64,000 nt of DNA from Paenibacillus catalpae (GCF_900112695.1 NZ_FOMT01000008.1:1-64000), one strand, 5' to 3'; shown: positions 15,708 through 23,560, numbered from the stretch's first letter. Notes: generated by a model from the letters alone, not told the origin. Numbers and translations: made by a program.

Positions 15708-16601
15708 ATGAAGCAAGGGGACCTGGTCGTCCGCAAATCCTATGGCGGTGACGTGCTGTTCCGAGTTGAAGACATGCGATCAGATAAAGCATTATTGAAA
15801 GGCACGGATTACCGATTGCTTGCGGATGCGCCAATTCCCGACTTGTCGGTTGTTCATGACCCGGAATCGACAAGTGCGCGGCAGCAAGTGAAGATAAAAG
15901 TAAACGACTCTCTCAAACGTATGCGGCAGGAGAAAGCGCATCTGACCGTATTATCGGGTCATGATCGGGCTACTTTGCAGCAGCAAAGCCAGTCTTATTT
16001 CGAACTGCCTGGCAAGGTGCTTCATTTGGATGGGGACGGGAATTACTTAAGGAAGAGCATGCAGCTGTACCAGACGATGAAGGTACCCGCGCATGGCGTG
16101 CATGCCCATGAATCTCAGATGGCCCAGCTTCTGCACCGTCTGCTCCCGCAGGTGAAACCGGATATCGTCGTCATTACCGGACATGATGGTGTCTTGAAGA
16201 ACCGGGAAGGTGAAGATCTATACAGCCTGAGCAGCTACAAAAACTCGCAGCACTTCGTGAATGCGGTGCGTGTTGCCAGACAATATGAGAAAAACATGGA
16301 TGGGCTTGTCGTGGTGGCTGGCGCCTGCCAATCGCATTTCGAAGCGCTCTTGCAGTCTGGCTCCAACTTCGCCAGCTCGCCGGGCAGAATATTGATCCAT
16401 GCGCTGGATCCTGTTTATATTGCCATTAAGGCAAGCTATACCTCGGTGCGGGAGTCGATCAACCTCTCGGATGTAATCCACGGCACCATCAGCGGGATTG
16501 ACGGGGTAGGCGGTATTGAAACGATGGGACGCCATAGAATGGGTCTGCCGAAGCCAAAAAAAGTAACCCAATCCACCGCGAGTATGAAGATAACGTCTTA
16601 A
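15708..16601 (+). CDS. yabG: sporulation-specific protease YabG
   Basis: A 297-residue peptidase of the YabG family (MEROPS U57). In B. subtilis it cleaves coat proteins such as SpoIVA and SafA and prepares them for transglutaminase cross-linking. Conserved parts visible here include DIVVITGHDG, SQHFVNAVRVARQYE and VVVAGACQSHFEALL, the last with a conserved Cys-His pair. GAAGAGGTGA precedes the ATG. It lies downstream of a sigma-K-type promoter, so mother-cell expression late in sporulation is expected. Confidence 0.93.
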   Translation: MKQGDLVVRKSYGGDVLFRVEDMRSDKALLKGTDYRLLADAPIPDLSVVHDPESTSARQQVKIKVNDSLKRMRQEKAHLTVLSGHDRATLQQQSQSYFELPGKVLHLDGDGNYLRKSMQLYQTMKVPAHGVHAHESQMAQLLHRLLPQVKPDIVVITGHDGVLKNREGEDLYSLSSYKNSQHFVNAVRVARQYEKNMDGLVVVAGACQSHFEALLQSGSNFASSPGRILIHALDPVYIAIKASYTSVRESINLSDVIHGTISGIDGVGGIETMGRHRMGLPKPKKVTQSTASMKITS

Positions 16602-16658
16602 TATGTACATGTTTTTGACGATTATGCATCAAAATCGTAAAAATGGGCGAAAACACCG

Positions 16659-16688
16659 TTGACAAGAAAAGTAGATGGCTGATATAAT
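16659..16688 (+). promoter_or_regulatory. veg promoter P1 (sigma-A)
   Basis: TTGACA at 16659-16664 and TATAAT at 16683-16688, 18-bp spacing; both hexamers are perfect. Confidence 0.8.
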
Positions 16689-16700
16689 ATTTTGCTTCAT

Positions 16701-16729
16701 TTGACAAACCTCCTCTTTCTGGTTATAAT
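16701..16729 (+). promoter_or_regulatory. veg promoter P2 (sigma-A)
   Basis: TTGACA at 16701-16706 and TATAAT at 16724-16729, 17-bp spacing; a perfect consensus promoter 13 bp downstream of P1. Very strong expression is expected, as for B. subtilis veg. Confidence 0.88.
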
Positions 16730-16756
16730 GGACAAGGAAAGAGGTGGTAGTGGACA

Positions 16757-17032
16757 ATGGCAAAAAACGCGCTATTGGAAATTAAACGCAATTTGGAAGC
16801 TCATGTAGGCTCCAAAATCCGTCTTCGAGCTAACGGTGGCCGGCGAAAGACCATCGAACGCACCGGCACGTTGGAAGAAATCTACCCTTCTGTTTTCATT
16901 GTCAAACTGGACCAGGAGTCTCACGCGTTTAAGCGCGTTTCCTACAGTTATGCGGATATACTGACAGAGTCGGTGGAAGTGACCGTGTGCAATGATGAAG
17001 GTCAAGTCCGAATTACACATATTCAACAATAA
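16757..17032 (+). CDS. veg: Veg protein
   Basis: A 91-residue Veg protein. It shows the invariant centre RLRANGGRRKTIERTG followed by YPSVFIVKLDQ and RVSYSYADILTE, close to B. subtilis Veg. Veg stimulates biofilm matrix gene expression by acting against SinR in B. subtilis; its biochemical activity is not known. GAGGTGG lies 9 bp before the ATG. Two consensus promoters in tandem drive the gene, and a terminator isolates it from sspF. Confidence 0.95.
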   Translation: MAKNALLEIKRNLEAHVGSKIRLRANGGRRKTIERTGTLEEIYPSVFIVKLDQESHAFKRVSYSYADILTESVEVTVCNDEGQVRITHIQQ

Positions 17033-17051
17033 ATGCATGTAAGTGCTTTAG

Positions 17052-17082
17052 ACGCGGATCCAATGGATTCGCGTTTTTTTTC
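17052..17082 (+). terminator. veg terminator
   Basis: ACGCGGATCC pairs with GGATTCGCGT (one G-T pair) and is followed by eight T. Confidence 0.88.
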
Positions 17083-17112
17083 GTCCCTATTCCATGCAAT
17101 TCAGCCCGTGCT

Positions 17113-17143
17113 GCATAAGCTGCAGCCGACATGGCGCATACTA
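17113..17143 (+). promoter_or_regulatory. candidate sigma-G promoter of sspF
   Basis: GCATAA at 17113-17118, 18 bp, then CATACTA at 17137-17143, matching the forespore sigma-G consensus (gnATAa ... CATnnTA). It lies 45 bp before sspF. Confidence 0.65.
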
Positions 17144-17187
17144 AACCGCAATCACAATCATTCCTAAGGACAGGAGGTGCGAGGATC

Positions 17188-17373
17188 ATGAGCCGCAGAA
17201 GAAGTGTCATGTCCGAGCAGCTGAAATATGAACTGGCGAAAGATCTTGGTTTCATCGACAAGGTAGAGCAGGAAGGCTGGGGCGGTATTAGTACGAAGGA
17301 TGCCGGCAATATGGTAAAAAGGGCAATCCAGCTTGCTGAGCAAGCCGCAGCCAGATCGCACGGACAGCAATAA
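17188..17373 (+). CDS. sspF: small acid-soluble spore protein SspF type
   Basis: A 61-residue alpha/beta-type SASP that binds spore DNA. Conserved signatures are LKYELAKDLGF and the C-terminal GWGGISTKDAGNMVKRAIQ, including the segment where germination protease normally cuts. ATG 17188 follows CAGGAGGTG; upstream in-frame starts have no site. It sits between veg and ispE, as in B. subtilis. Confidence 0.93.
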   Translation: MSRRRSVMSEQLKYELAKDLGFIDKVEQEGWGGISTKDAGNMVKRAIQLAEQAAARSHGQQ

Positions 17374-17397
17374 ACAAGGAATACCATCCATTGACGG

Positions 17398-17450
17398 AAG
17401 CTAAGAGAGCAGGGCGCTAAACGCCGGCGCTGACCTCTTAGCTTTTCTTG
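17398..17450 (+). terminator. sspF terminator
   Basis: AAGCTAAGAG (17398-17407) pairs with CTCTTAGCTT (17435-17444), with a GC-rich inner hairpin, followed by TTCTTG. A TATAAT at 17462-17467 just behind it is a possible -10 for ispE, without a clear -35. Confidence 0.82.
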
Positions 17451-17501
17451 TGCCCGTTTGCTATAATGTTGCTTAGTTAACAACGAACGGGAGAGCTTGC
17501 C

Positions 17502-18356
17502 ATGAAAATTTACGAGAAGGCTCCGGCGAAAATTAACCTGCTGCTCGATGTCCTTCGGAAGCGGGAAGACGGATTCCATGAAGTCGAGATGATCATGACG
17601 ATGGTCGATCTGGCCGACCGTCTGGAGCTGGAGGAACTGCCGAGGGATACGATTATTATATCGAGCCAGGCTGGTTACATACCGCTGGATGAGAAGAACC
17701 TGGCCTTTCAGGCTGCGCGTCTGATCAAAGAGCGTTACGATGTCCGCAAGGGCGTCTATATTCATTTGGACAAAAAGATCCCGGTAGCCGCAGGGCTTGC
17801 CGGAGGCAGCAGCGACGCTGCCGCTGCGCTGCGCGGACTGAACCGCCTGTGGCAGCTTAACATCCCGGAGGACGAGCTATGCCGTCTTGGCGCGGAGCTC
17901 GGCTCTGATGTGCCTTTCTGCGTGACTGGCGGTACAGCCATTGCAACAGGCCGGGGAGAGAAGCTGGAGCGGATCAGTAATCCGCCGCAGTGCTGGGTCG
18001 TTCTGGCCAAGCCTCCAATTAACGTATCAACAGCCGACGTATACGGCAAACTGCGTGCAAATGAGCTGAGGGAACATCCTTCAACGGCGGACATGGTATC
18101 GGCCATTGAGCGAGGTTCATTCTCGGATATTTGCACCGGACTAGGCAATGTGCTGGAGAATGTGACACTGGATTTATATCCGGAAGTGCTGCAGCTGAAA
18201 GAAAGCATGCAAAAGCTAGGTGCTGACGGCGTCCTCATGTCGGGCAGCGGACCAACGGTGTTTGGTCTTGTCTCGAAGGAAGCCAAGCTTCCACGTATCT
18301 ATAATGGGCTTCGAGGATTCTGTAAAGAAGTATACGTGGTAAGAATGCTGACATAA
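17502..18356 (+). CDS. ispE: 4-diphosphocytidyl-2-C-methyl-D-erythritol kinase
   Basis: A 284-residue GHMP kinase of the MEP isoprenoid pathway. It phosphorylates CDP-ME at the 2-OH. The family motifs are PAKINLLLDVL at the N-terminus, the ATP-binding VAAGLAGGSSDAAAALRGL (residues ~90-108) and the C-terminal MSGSGPTVFGL. GGGAG precedes the ATG. Same place as B. subtilis ispE (yabH). Confidence 0.96.
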   Translation: MKIYEKAPAKINLLLDVLRKREDGFHEVEMIMTMVDLADRLELEELPRDTIIISSQAGYIPLDEKNLAFQAARLIKERYDVRKGVYIHLDKKIPVAAGLAGGSSDAAAALRGLNRLWQLNIPEDELCRLGAELGSDVPFCVTGGTAIATGRGEKLERISNPPQCWVVLAKPPINVSTADVYGKLRANELREHPSTADMVSAIERGSFSDICTGLGNVLENVTLDLYPEVLQLKESMQKLGADGVLMSGSGPTVFGLVSKEAKLPRIYNGLRGFCKEVYVVRMLT

Positions 18357-18370
18357 TGCTGACGTTTTTC

Positions 18371-18400
18371 TTGATTAAATCCGTATAAAAATGTTATATT
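18371..18400 (+). promoter_or_regulatory. candidate purR promoter
   Basis: TTGATT at 18371-18376 and TATATT at 18395-18400 with 18-bp spacing. An alternative TATATT-like -10 lies at 18407. It overlaps the end of the ispE region. Confidence 0.5.
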
Positions 18401-18408
18401 GACTTTAT

Positions 18409-18421
18409 ATTATTCGGATTT
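18409..18421 (+). promoter_or_regulatory. PurBox-like site before purR
   Basis: ATTATTCGGATTT matches the inverted PurBox consensus AWWGTTCGGWWWT at 12 of 13 positions and lies at the expected start of transcription. The partner box 16 nt upstream is poor. It suggests autoregulation by PurR. Confidence 0.58.
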
Positions 18422-18437
18422 AGTGGGGGGAATGGCT

Positions 18438-19265
18438 TTGAAAAAATTGAAGCGAAGCGCAAGACTGGTAGAGATGACGCAATATTTGCTGAGTCGTCCC
18501 CACACGTTAATTTCGTTAACAGCATTTGCTGATCGCTATCAGTCTGCGAAGTCTTCCATCAGTGAAGATTTAGCCATTATAAAAGAAGTCTTCGAAGAAG
18601 AAGGCTTTGGTGAATTAAACACGCTTGCCGGTGCTGCAGGAGGCGTCAAGTATACGCCCAAAATGCATACCTCTACAGCTTTATCGATTATGGACAACAT
18701 TTGCCGCCAGCTGGAACAGCCTGAAAGGGTACTGCCGGGCGGTTATTTGTATATGACCGATATGTTGGGGCAACCGGAGCTGCTCGCCGATGTTGGACGA
18801 ATGTTCGCGACCGCATTTGCTGATCGAAATATTGACGTGATTATGACCGTGGAGACAAAAGGGATTCCGCTTGCTTATGCAACGGCTGCTTGCCTTAACC
18901 TGCCGGTCGTTATAGTAAGACGAGATAACAAAGTGACGGAAGGCTCGGCAGTAAGCATCAATTACGTATCCGGCTCGAACAAGCGGATCCAGACGATGTC
19001 GCTGGCTAGACGCGCCCTGAAAGAGCAGTCCCGCGTCCTTATTATTGATGATTTCATGAAGGCCGGGGGAACGATTCAAGGGATGATGGATTTGCTCTTC
19101 GAATTCAAAGCAACCGTTGCGGGTGTTGGCGTATTTGTAGAATCGGGCGAGGTGGAGCATGAAGAGCGTCTGCTCGAGGATTACGTATCGCTTGCGACGT
19201 TGACGGCCGTTGACCTGAAGACGAAGCAGACGAAGGTTATTCCGGGTAACTATTTTAAGATATAA
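18438..19265 (+). CDS. purR: purine operon repressor PurR
   Basis: A 275-residue PurR. The N-terminal winged helix (about residues 1-75) includes YQSAKSSISEDLAIIK. The C-terminal phosphoribosyltransferase-like domain has the PRPP-binding signature VLIIDDFMKAGGTIQG. It represses purine genes and is released by PRPP. I chose TTG 18438, which has GGGGGG 7 bp upstream and aligns with the B. subtilis start; ATG 18432 is in frame but only one base from that site. Just upstream is a PurBox-like site. Confidence 0.93.
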   Translation: MKKLKRSARLVEMTQYLLSRPHTLISLTAFADRYQSAKSSISEDLAIIKEVFEEEGFGELNTLAGAAGGVKYTPKMHTSTALSIMDNICRQLEQPERVLPGGYLYMTDMLGQPELLADVGRMFATAFADRNIDVIMTVETKGIPLAYATAACLNLPVVIVRRDNKVTEGSAVSINYVSGSNKRIQTMSLARRALKEQSRVLIIDDFMKAGGTIQGMMDLLFEFKATVAGVGVFVESGEVEHEERLLEDYVSLATLTAVDLKTKQTKVIPGNYFKI

Positions 19266-19298
19266 GAAATGATAAGATCGAAAGGTTGGGAATTCGTG

Positions 19299-19694
19299 AT
19301 GACAAGCAAGAAGCTGCAAGTAATTGCTACAGATAAAGCGCCGGCTGCAATCGGGCCATATTCGCAAGCTATTAAAGTAGGGGACCTGCTGTTCACATCG
19401 GGTCAAATTCCATTAGATGCATCGGGCCAATTGGTAGAGGGCGGAATTGAGGAGCAAACGCACCAGGTTTTCCGTAATTTACAGGCAGTATTGGAAGAAG
19501 CGGGTGTAACATTAAATAATGTGGTAAAAGCAACAGTATTTATGAAAGATATGAATCAATTTGCAATTGTTAACGGCATCTATTCTTCTTACTTCGGCGA
19601 CCATAAGCCAGCACGCTCCGCCGTTGAAGTGGCGCGGCTTCCGAAGGATGTACTTGTCGAAATCGAGCTCATTGCATCGACTGTTGTCGAATAG
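19299..19694 (+). CDS. ridA: RidA family 2-iminobutanoate/2-iminopropanoate deaminase (YabJ)
   Basis: A 131-residue RidA/YjgF-family protein that hydrolyses reactive enamine/imine intermediates of amino acid metabolism. Motifs: AAIGPYSQAIKVGDLLFTSG, KATVFMKDMNQF and the active-site Arg region PARSAVEVARLPKDVLVEIE. It follows purR directly, as in B. subtilis. A GTG three bases before the chosen ATG is equally possible; AAAGGTTGGG is the ribosome binding site. Confidence 0.95.
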   Translation: MTSKKLQVIATDKAPAAIGPYSQAIKVGDLLFTSGQIPLDASGQLVEGGIEEQTHQVFRNLQAVLEEAGVTLNNVVKATVFMKDMNQFAIVNGIYSSYFGDHKPARSAVEVARLPKDVLVEIELIASTVVE

Positions 19695-19758
19695 AAACGA
19701 AAAATAATTAATCCTAAAAAATTATTTTAAATATCGCATTTTTTTCCAAAAAAATAGA

Positions 19759-19783
19759 AGGAATTTGCACAAAAATGTGGAAG
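19759..19783 (+). promoter_or_regulatory. candidate sigma-H promoter of spoVG
   Basis: AGGAATTT at 19759-19766 and GTGGAAG at 19777-19783, near the sigma-H pattern RnAGGAwWW - RnnGAAT with one mismatch in the -10 region and a short gap. spoVG is a classic sigma-H gene. Confidence 0.6.
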
Positions 19784-19823
19784 TATACACCAAGTCTCAG
19801 ATAGGCAAAGGTGGTGAACACAA

Positions 19824-20108
19824 GTGCAAATTACTGATGTCAGACTCCGCCGCGTAAATTCGGAAGGGCGTATGAAGGCTATTGCTTCCATTACGATTGA
19901 CAATGAATTCGTTGTTCACGATATTCGCGTCATCGATGGTAACAACGGCATGTTTGTGGCTATGCCAAGCAAACGTACGCCAGATGGAGAATTCCGGGAT
20001 ATCGCTCACCCAATTTCTTCGACAACCCGGGAGAAAATCCAAGCTGCTGTACTCGCTGAATACGAGCGTGCTGCAGTGGAAGAAGTTGCAATTGAAGAAG
20101 GAGCTTAA
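19824..20108 (+). CDS. spoVG: SpoVG
   Basis: A 94-residue SpoVG, a small DNA/RNA-binding regulator that affects cortex formation and septation in Bacillus and virulence factors in other Bacillota. The highly conserved start MQITDVRLRRVNSEGRMKA and MPSKRTPDGEFRDIAHPI are present. The start is GTG with AAAGGTGGTGA upstream. Its own terminator follows. Confidence 0.96.
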   Translation: MQITDVRLRRVNSEGRMKAIASITIDNEFVVHDIRVIDGNNGMFVAMPSKRTPDGEFRDIAHPISSTTREKIQAAVLAEYERAAVEEVAIEEGA

Positions 20109-20176
20109 GCCTATTCTCTAAGTAACGGATTACGTCCCGATTTGGGACGGCATCGCCGTTTCCAATGGGGGCTAAT

Positions 20177-20210
20177 AGAAAAGAGGGCCGAGAGGCTCTC
20201 TTTTCTTTTT
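20177..20210 (+). terminator. spoVG terminator
   Basis: AGAAAAGAG pairs with CTCTTTTCT around GGCCGAGAGG and runs into TTTTT. TATAAT at 20214-20219, right after it, may be the -10 for glmU. Confidence 0.85.
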
Positions 20211-20263
20211 GTGTATAATGGGATATAGTCTTATCAAAAAAGGTAGTGTAGGAGGAATTACGG

Positions 20264-21664
20264 TTGAAAGTGATGGCGATTGTACTGGCTGCCGGACAAG
20301 GCAAGCGGATGAAATCGAAATTATATAAAGTTCTTCATCAAGTAAGCGGCAAACCGATGGTGGGCCATGTACTAGATACAGTTAATGAAGCAAAGAGCGA
20401 GCGGACGGTCGTAATCGTGGGCCATGGAGCGGAAATGGTAAAAGGTTACCTTGGGGACCGCGCGGAATATGTGCTGCAGGAGAAGCAGCTTGGCACCGGC
20501 CATGCTGTCCGCCAGGCGGAGGCGCTTCTGGGATCGGAAGAAGGCACGACTATCGTCATTTGCGGCGATACGCCGCTTGTACAGGCCGAGACCATTCAAT
20601 CCATGCTCGACCTTCATACATCGAGCGGCGCTGCGGCAACGGTGCTGACAGCCTCCTTTGATAATCCGACGGGCTATGGACGCGTCATCCGCGGTGCAGA
20701 CGGCGCCGTAGAACGCATTGTCGAGCAGAAGGACTGTTCGGCCGAGGAAGCAGCTGCGAAAGAGATCAATACGGGCACGTATTGCTTTGACAACAAGAAG
20801 CTGTTCGCTGCATTGGCTGAAGTGAAAAGCGACAATGCGCAAGGCGAATATTATCTGACCGATGTGGTCGGCATCTTCCGTCAGGCAGGCGAATCCGTAC
20901 AGGCTTTTTGCACAGCGGATCTGGCCGAAGCTATCGGGGTTAATGACCGCGTTGCGCTTGCGGAAGCAGAACGCTTCATGCGTGAGCGCATTAACAGAAA
21001 GCATCTGATCGAAGGGGTAACTATTATTGACCCTGCTAATACGTATATTGAAGCTGACGTACGCATCGGTTCGGATACGATTGTATATCCGGGTACTATT
21101 CTGCGCGGCAAAACGATTATTGGCGAAGACTGCGTTATCGGGCCTCAGGCTGATATTATAGATTCTGAAATTCACAGCGGCGCCGCTGTGAAATATTCGA
21201 CCATTGCGGATTCGGTTGTTGGCAAGGACAGCACGGTAGGTCCATATGCGAACCTGCGCCCGGGCTCCAAGCTTGGCGAGGGCTGCAAAATCGGTGATTT
21301 CGTCGAGCTTAAAAACGTTAGCCTTGGCGACGGCAGCAAAGTATCGCATCTGAGCTATGTCGGCGACGCGGTTGTCGGTAAAGACGTTAACATCGGCTGC
21401 GGGGCGATTACCGTCAATTATGACGGCTTTAACAAGGCGATTACCGAAATCGGCGACAATGCCTTTGTAGGCAGCAACGTGAACCTGATTGCGCCGGTAA
21501 AGCTTGGTGACGGTGCCTATGTCGTAGCCGGCTCGACCATTACGCAGGATGTTCCATCCGGTGATTTGGCTATTGCGCGTGAGCGTCAGGTGAATAAACC
21601 GGGCTATGCGGATAAAATCCGTGCACGGGCAAAAGCGAAGAAAGAAAGAAGCAAGAAAGAATAG
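20264..21664 (+). CDS. glmU: bifunctional UDP-GlcNAc pyrophosphorylase / GlcN-1-P acetyltransferase
   Basis: A 466-residue GlmU producing UDP-GlcNAc for wall synthesis. N-terminal uridyltransferase: VLAAGQGKRMKSKLYKVLH, QLGTGHAVRQA and GDTPLV. C-terminal left-handed beta-helix acetyltransferase from about residue 250, with NYDGFNKAITEIGDNAFVGS and a Lys-rich tail (ARAKAKKERSKKE). The start is TTG 20264 after TAGGAGGAA. In B. subtilis prs comes next, but here ctc follows after 59 bp. Confidence 0.97.
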   Translation: MKVMAIVLAAGQGKRMKSKLYKVLHQVSGKPMVGHVLDTVNEAKSERTVVIVGHGAEMVKGYLGDRAEYVLQEKQLGTGHAVRQAEALLGSEEGTTIVICGDTPLVQAETIQSMLDLHTSSGAAATVLTASFDNPTGYGRVIRGADGAVERIVEQKDCSAEEAAAKEINTGTYCFDNKKLFAALAEVKSDNAQGEYYLTDVVGIFRQAGESVQAFCTADLAEAIGVNDRVALAEAERFMRERINRKHLIEGVTIIDPANTYIEADVRIGSDTIVYPGTILRGKTIIGEDCVIGPQADIIDSEIHSGAAVKYSTIADSVVGKDSTVGPYANLRPGSKLGEGCKIGDFVELKNVSLGDGSKVSHLSYVGDAVVGKDVNIGCGAITVNYDGFNKAITEIGDNAFVGSNVNLIAPVKLGDGAYVVAGSTITQDVPSGDLAIARERQVNKPGYADKIRARAKAKKERSKKE

Positions 21665-21723
21665 GTTTTCCAGAGGTTGGGCAAAGTGATATGGAAATTG
21701 ACTTTTAGGAGGCTACTATATCC

Positions 21724-22377
21724 ATGTCCATACCGATGACGGCAGAACCAAGAATGACGAAAATGAAAAGCGAGCTTCGAAGCTTAAGGGCGAGCGGCAG
21801 AGTGCCTGGCGTAGTCTACGGCAAGCAAATTGCTTCCCCGGCTTCTATTGCTATACAGGAGAAGGAGCTGCACGCACTGCTGCGATCCCATCCAAATGCG
21901 GTTATTGATCTCGATATCCCCGGAGCAGGAAAGCAATCGGTAATGATTGCAGAGGTACAGCGCGATAAACTGTCGCATAAGCTGCTCCATGTTGATTTCC
22001 AGCAAATTAATATGAATGAGGAAGTAACAACGCATGTCCGTATCGACCTGGTAGGCGATTCGCAGGGCGAGCGTGAAGGCGGCATCGTGCAGGCTTTGCT
22101 GCATGAGCTTGAGGTACGCTGCTTGCCGGGAGAAATTCCGGATTCGATCCCGGTTGATGTGACTGGTCTTCTGATGGGCAGCAGCTATCTTGTTGGCGAC
22201 GTTCAGACTCCGGCAGGCGTGACCATTGTAACGGATCCGTCGGCTGTCCTCGTTACTATCCTGGTTCCTCAGAAGGATCTGACGGCTGAGGAGGCGGAAG
22301 CCCAGGAAGTGGAGACGAAGGAAGCAGAATCGCGCTCGACGGAAGCGCAAATGCACGAAGTTGATTTTGCAAAATAA
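21724..22377 (+). CDS. rplY: 50S ribosomal protein L25/general stress protein Ctc
   Basis: A 217-residue L25 of the long (Ctc/TL5) type. The N-terminal L25 domain contains LRASGRVPGVVYGKQ. The C-terminal beta domain contains VDFQQINMNEEVTTHVRIDL and LPGEIPDSIPVDVTGL. An acidic tail rich in Glu/Ala ends the protein. It binds 5S rRNA in the ribosome. A copy of an interspersed repeat begins 6 bp after the stop. Confidence 0.94.
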   Translation: MSIPMTAEPRMTKMKSELRSLRASGRVPGVVYGKQIASPASIAIQEKELHALLRSHPNAVIDLDIPGAGKQSVMIAEVQRDKLSHKLLHVDFQQINMNEEVTTHVRIDLVGDSQGEREGGIVQALLHELEVRCLPGEIPDSIPVDVTGLLMGSSYLVGDVQTPAGVTIVTDPSAVLVTILVPQKDLTAEEAEAQEVETKEAESRSTEAQMHEVDFAK

Positions 22378-22383
22378 AGGCAT

Positions 22384-22447
22384 GAGAAAACCTCTATCGA
22401 GGTTTCTCGAAGATGAGCGACCGCGTCTAGATGCAGGGTTAATCGCC
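22384..22447 (-). repeat. single inverted copy (B0) of the spoIIE-upstream repeat
   Basis: From GAGAAAACC to AATCGCC, this 64-bp stretch is the diverged reverse complement of the 41431-41644 repeat units. The shared block GATGAGCGACCGCGT is exact. Its inner hairpin TCGAG-GTTT-CTCGA replaces TCGAA-TAGC-TTCGA of unit 2, a paired A-T to G-C change. Confidence 0.68.
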
Positions 22448-22468
22448 AAATAGAATTGTGGTCAAATA

Positions 22469-22512
22469 AACGGTATCTGCCCCTCTAGGGAAGATACCGT
22501 TTCTTCCTTTCT
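22469..22512 (+). terminator. terminator after ctc
   Basis: ACGGTATCT pairs with AGATACCGT around GCCCCTCTAGGGA and is followed by TTCTTCCTTT. The 13-mer TCTAGATGCAGGG occurs on both sides of it (near 22425 and 22511). Confidence 0.75.
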
Positions 22513-22582
22513 AGATGCAGGGATGTTGTCCCTCGTGTAGAATAATAAGACATACGCAAATGAGATTGGAGAGCAGGATAGC

Positions 22583-23143
22583 ATGAAGTGGATTGTGGGG
22601 CTGGGGAATCCCGGCACAACCTATCAAAGCACGCGGCATAATGTAGGATTTATGGTTATAGACGAGCTGGCGCGGCGCTGGAACATTCAAGTGACGCAAA
22701 GCAAATGCAAGGCGCTGATCGGCGAGGGGAATGTTCAGGGTACGAAGGTTGTCCTTATTAAGCCGATGACGTACATGAATCTGTCCGGCGAATCGGTACG
22801 GGGCTTCCTTGATTATTTCAAGGCTGATCTGGAAGACGGACTTATTGTTTATGATGATATGGATACGGAGATCGGCAAGATCCGCCTTCGTTATCAGGGC
22901 AGCGCGGGAGGCCATAACGGCATCAAGTCGCTCATTCAGCATTTGGGCACGCAGCAGTTCAACCGGGTCAGAATGGGCATCTCACGCCCGCAGCCGGGAC
23001 GCAATATTGCCGACTACGTGCTGGATAACTTTCCGAAGAGCGAACAGGAAGCGCTGAAAAGCATGATTGAGCAGGCTTGTGACGCTGTGGAGTATTCCCT
23101 CAAAGCTAGTTTCGATAATACGATGGCCAAGTTTAACAAGTAA
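22583..23143 (+). CDS. pth: peptidyl-tRNA hydrolase
   Basis: A 186-residue Pth (SpoVC) that recycles peptidyl-tRNA. Motifs with catalytic residues: GLGNPGTTYQSTRHNVGF (Asn, Tyr, His), PMTYMNLSGESV, the catalytic Asp in YDDMDTEIG and GGHNGIKSLIQHLGTQ. Length is usual. It follows ctc, as in B. subtilis, but separated by a repeat copy and a terminator. Confidence 0.97.
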   Translation: MKWIVGLGNPGTTYQSTRHNVGFMVIDELARRWNIQVTQSKCKALIGEGNVQGTKVVLIKPMTYMNLSGESVRGFLDYFKADLEDGLIVYDDMDTEIGKIRLRYQGSAGGHNGIKSLIQHLGTQQFNRVRMGISRPQPGRNIADYVLDNFPKSEQEALKSMIEQACDAVEYSLKASFDNTMAKFNK

Positions 23144-23206
23144 CCGCCTAAGCTCGGGCAAAACGGGCATACTGAAGGGTATAACCATTCTTCAGGAGGC
23201 ATACAT

Positions 23207-23437
23207 ATGGCTGTAAACTATATTTGCCGGCACTGCCGGACGTCCATGGGGACGATTGAAGAGAAAGAAATCTCGGAGACGAGACTCGGTTTCCATTTCT
23301 TGACCCCCGAAGAGCGCAGCGATATAATAGCGTATAACTCGAACGGCGATATAACGGTCAAAGTCGTTTGCGATTACTGCCGCGAGGCGCTGGAAGCAAA
23401 TCCGGAGCTGTTGCTCGTCGTTAACCCGCTGCAATAA
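23207..23437 (+). CDS. fin: anti-sigma-F factor Fin (YabK)
   Basis: A 76-residue zinc protein with CRHC at residues 7-10 and CDYC near residues 57-60, the Fin signature. In B. subtilis Fin is made under sigma-F and helps the switch to sigma-G by blocking sigma-F binding to core RNA polymerase. CAGGAGG precedes the ATG. It lies between pth and mfd, as expected. Together with Gin (1103) this window encodes both of the small forespore sigma antagonists. Confidence 0.93.
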   Translation: MAVNYICRHCRTSMGTIEEKEISETRLGFHFLTPEERSDIIAYNSNGDITVKVVCDYCREALEANPELLLVVNPLQ

Positions 23438-23464
23438 TTCGGGGCGTATCACCATAGTGTTCGT

Positions 23465-23494
23465 AGCCTTAGCATCCGGCTGAGGCTTCTTTTC
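23465..23494 (+). terminator. terminator after fin
   Basis: AGCCTTAGC pairs with GCTGAGGCT (one G-T) and is followed by TCTTTT. Confidence 0.75.
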
Positions 23495-23560
23495 GATGAT
23501 TCTATTTGTAAAATAATTGCTTGCTAGTGTCTTGTGTATAGAAACGGGGTGCCTTCACGA

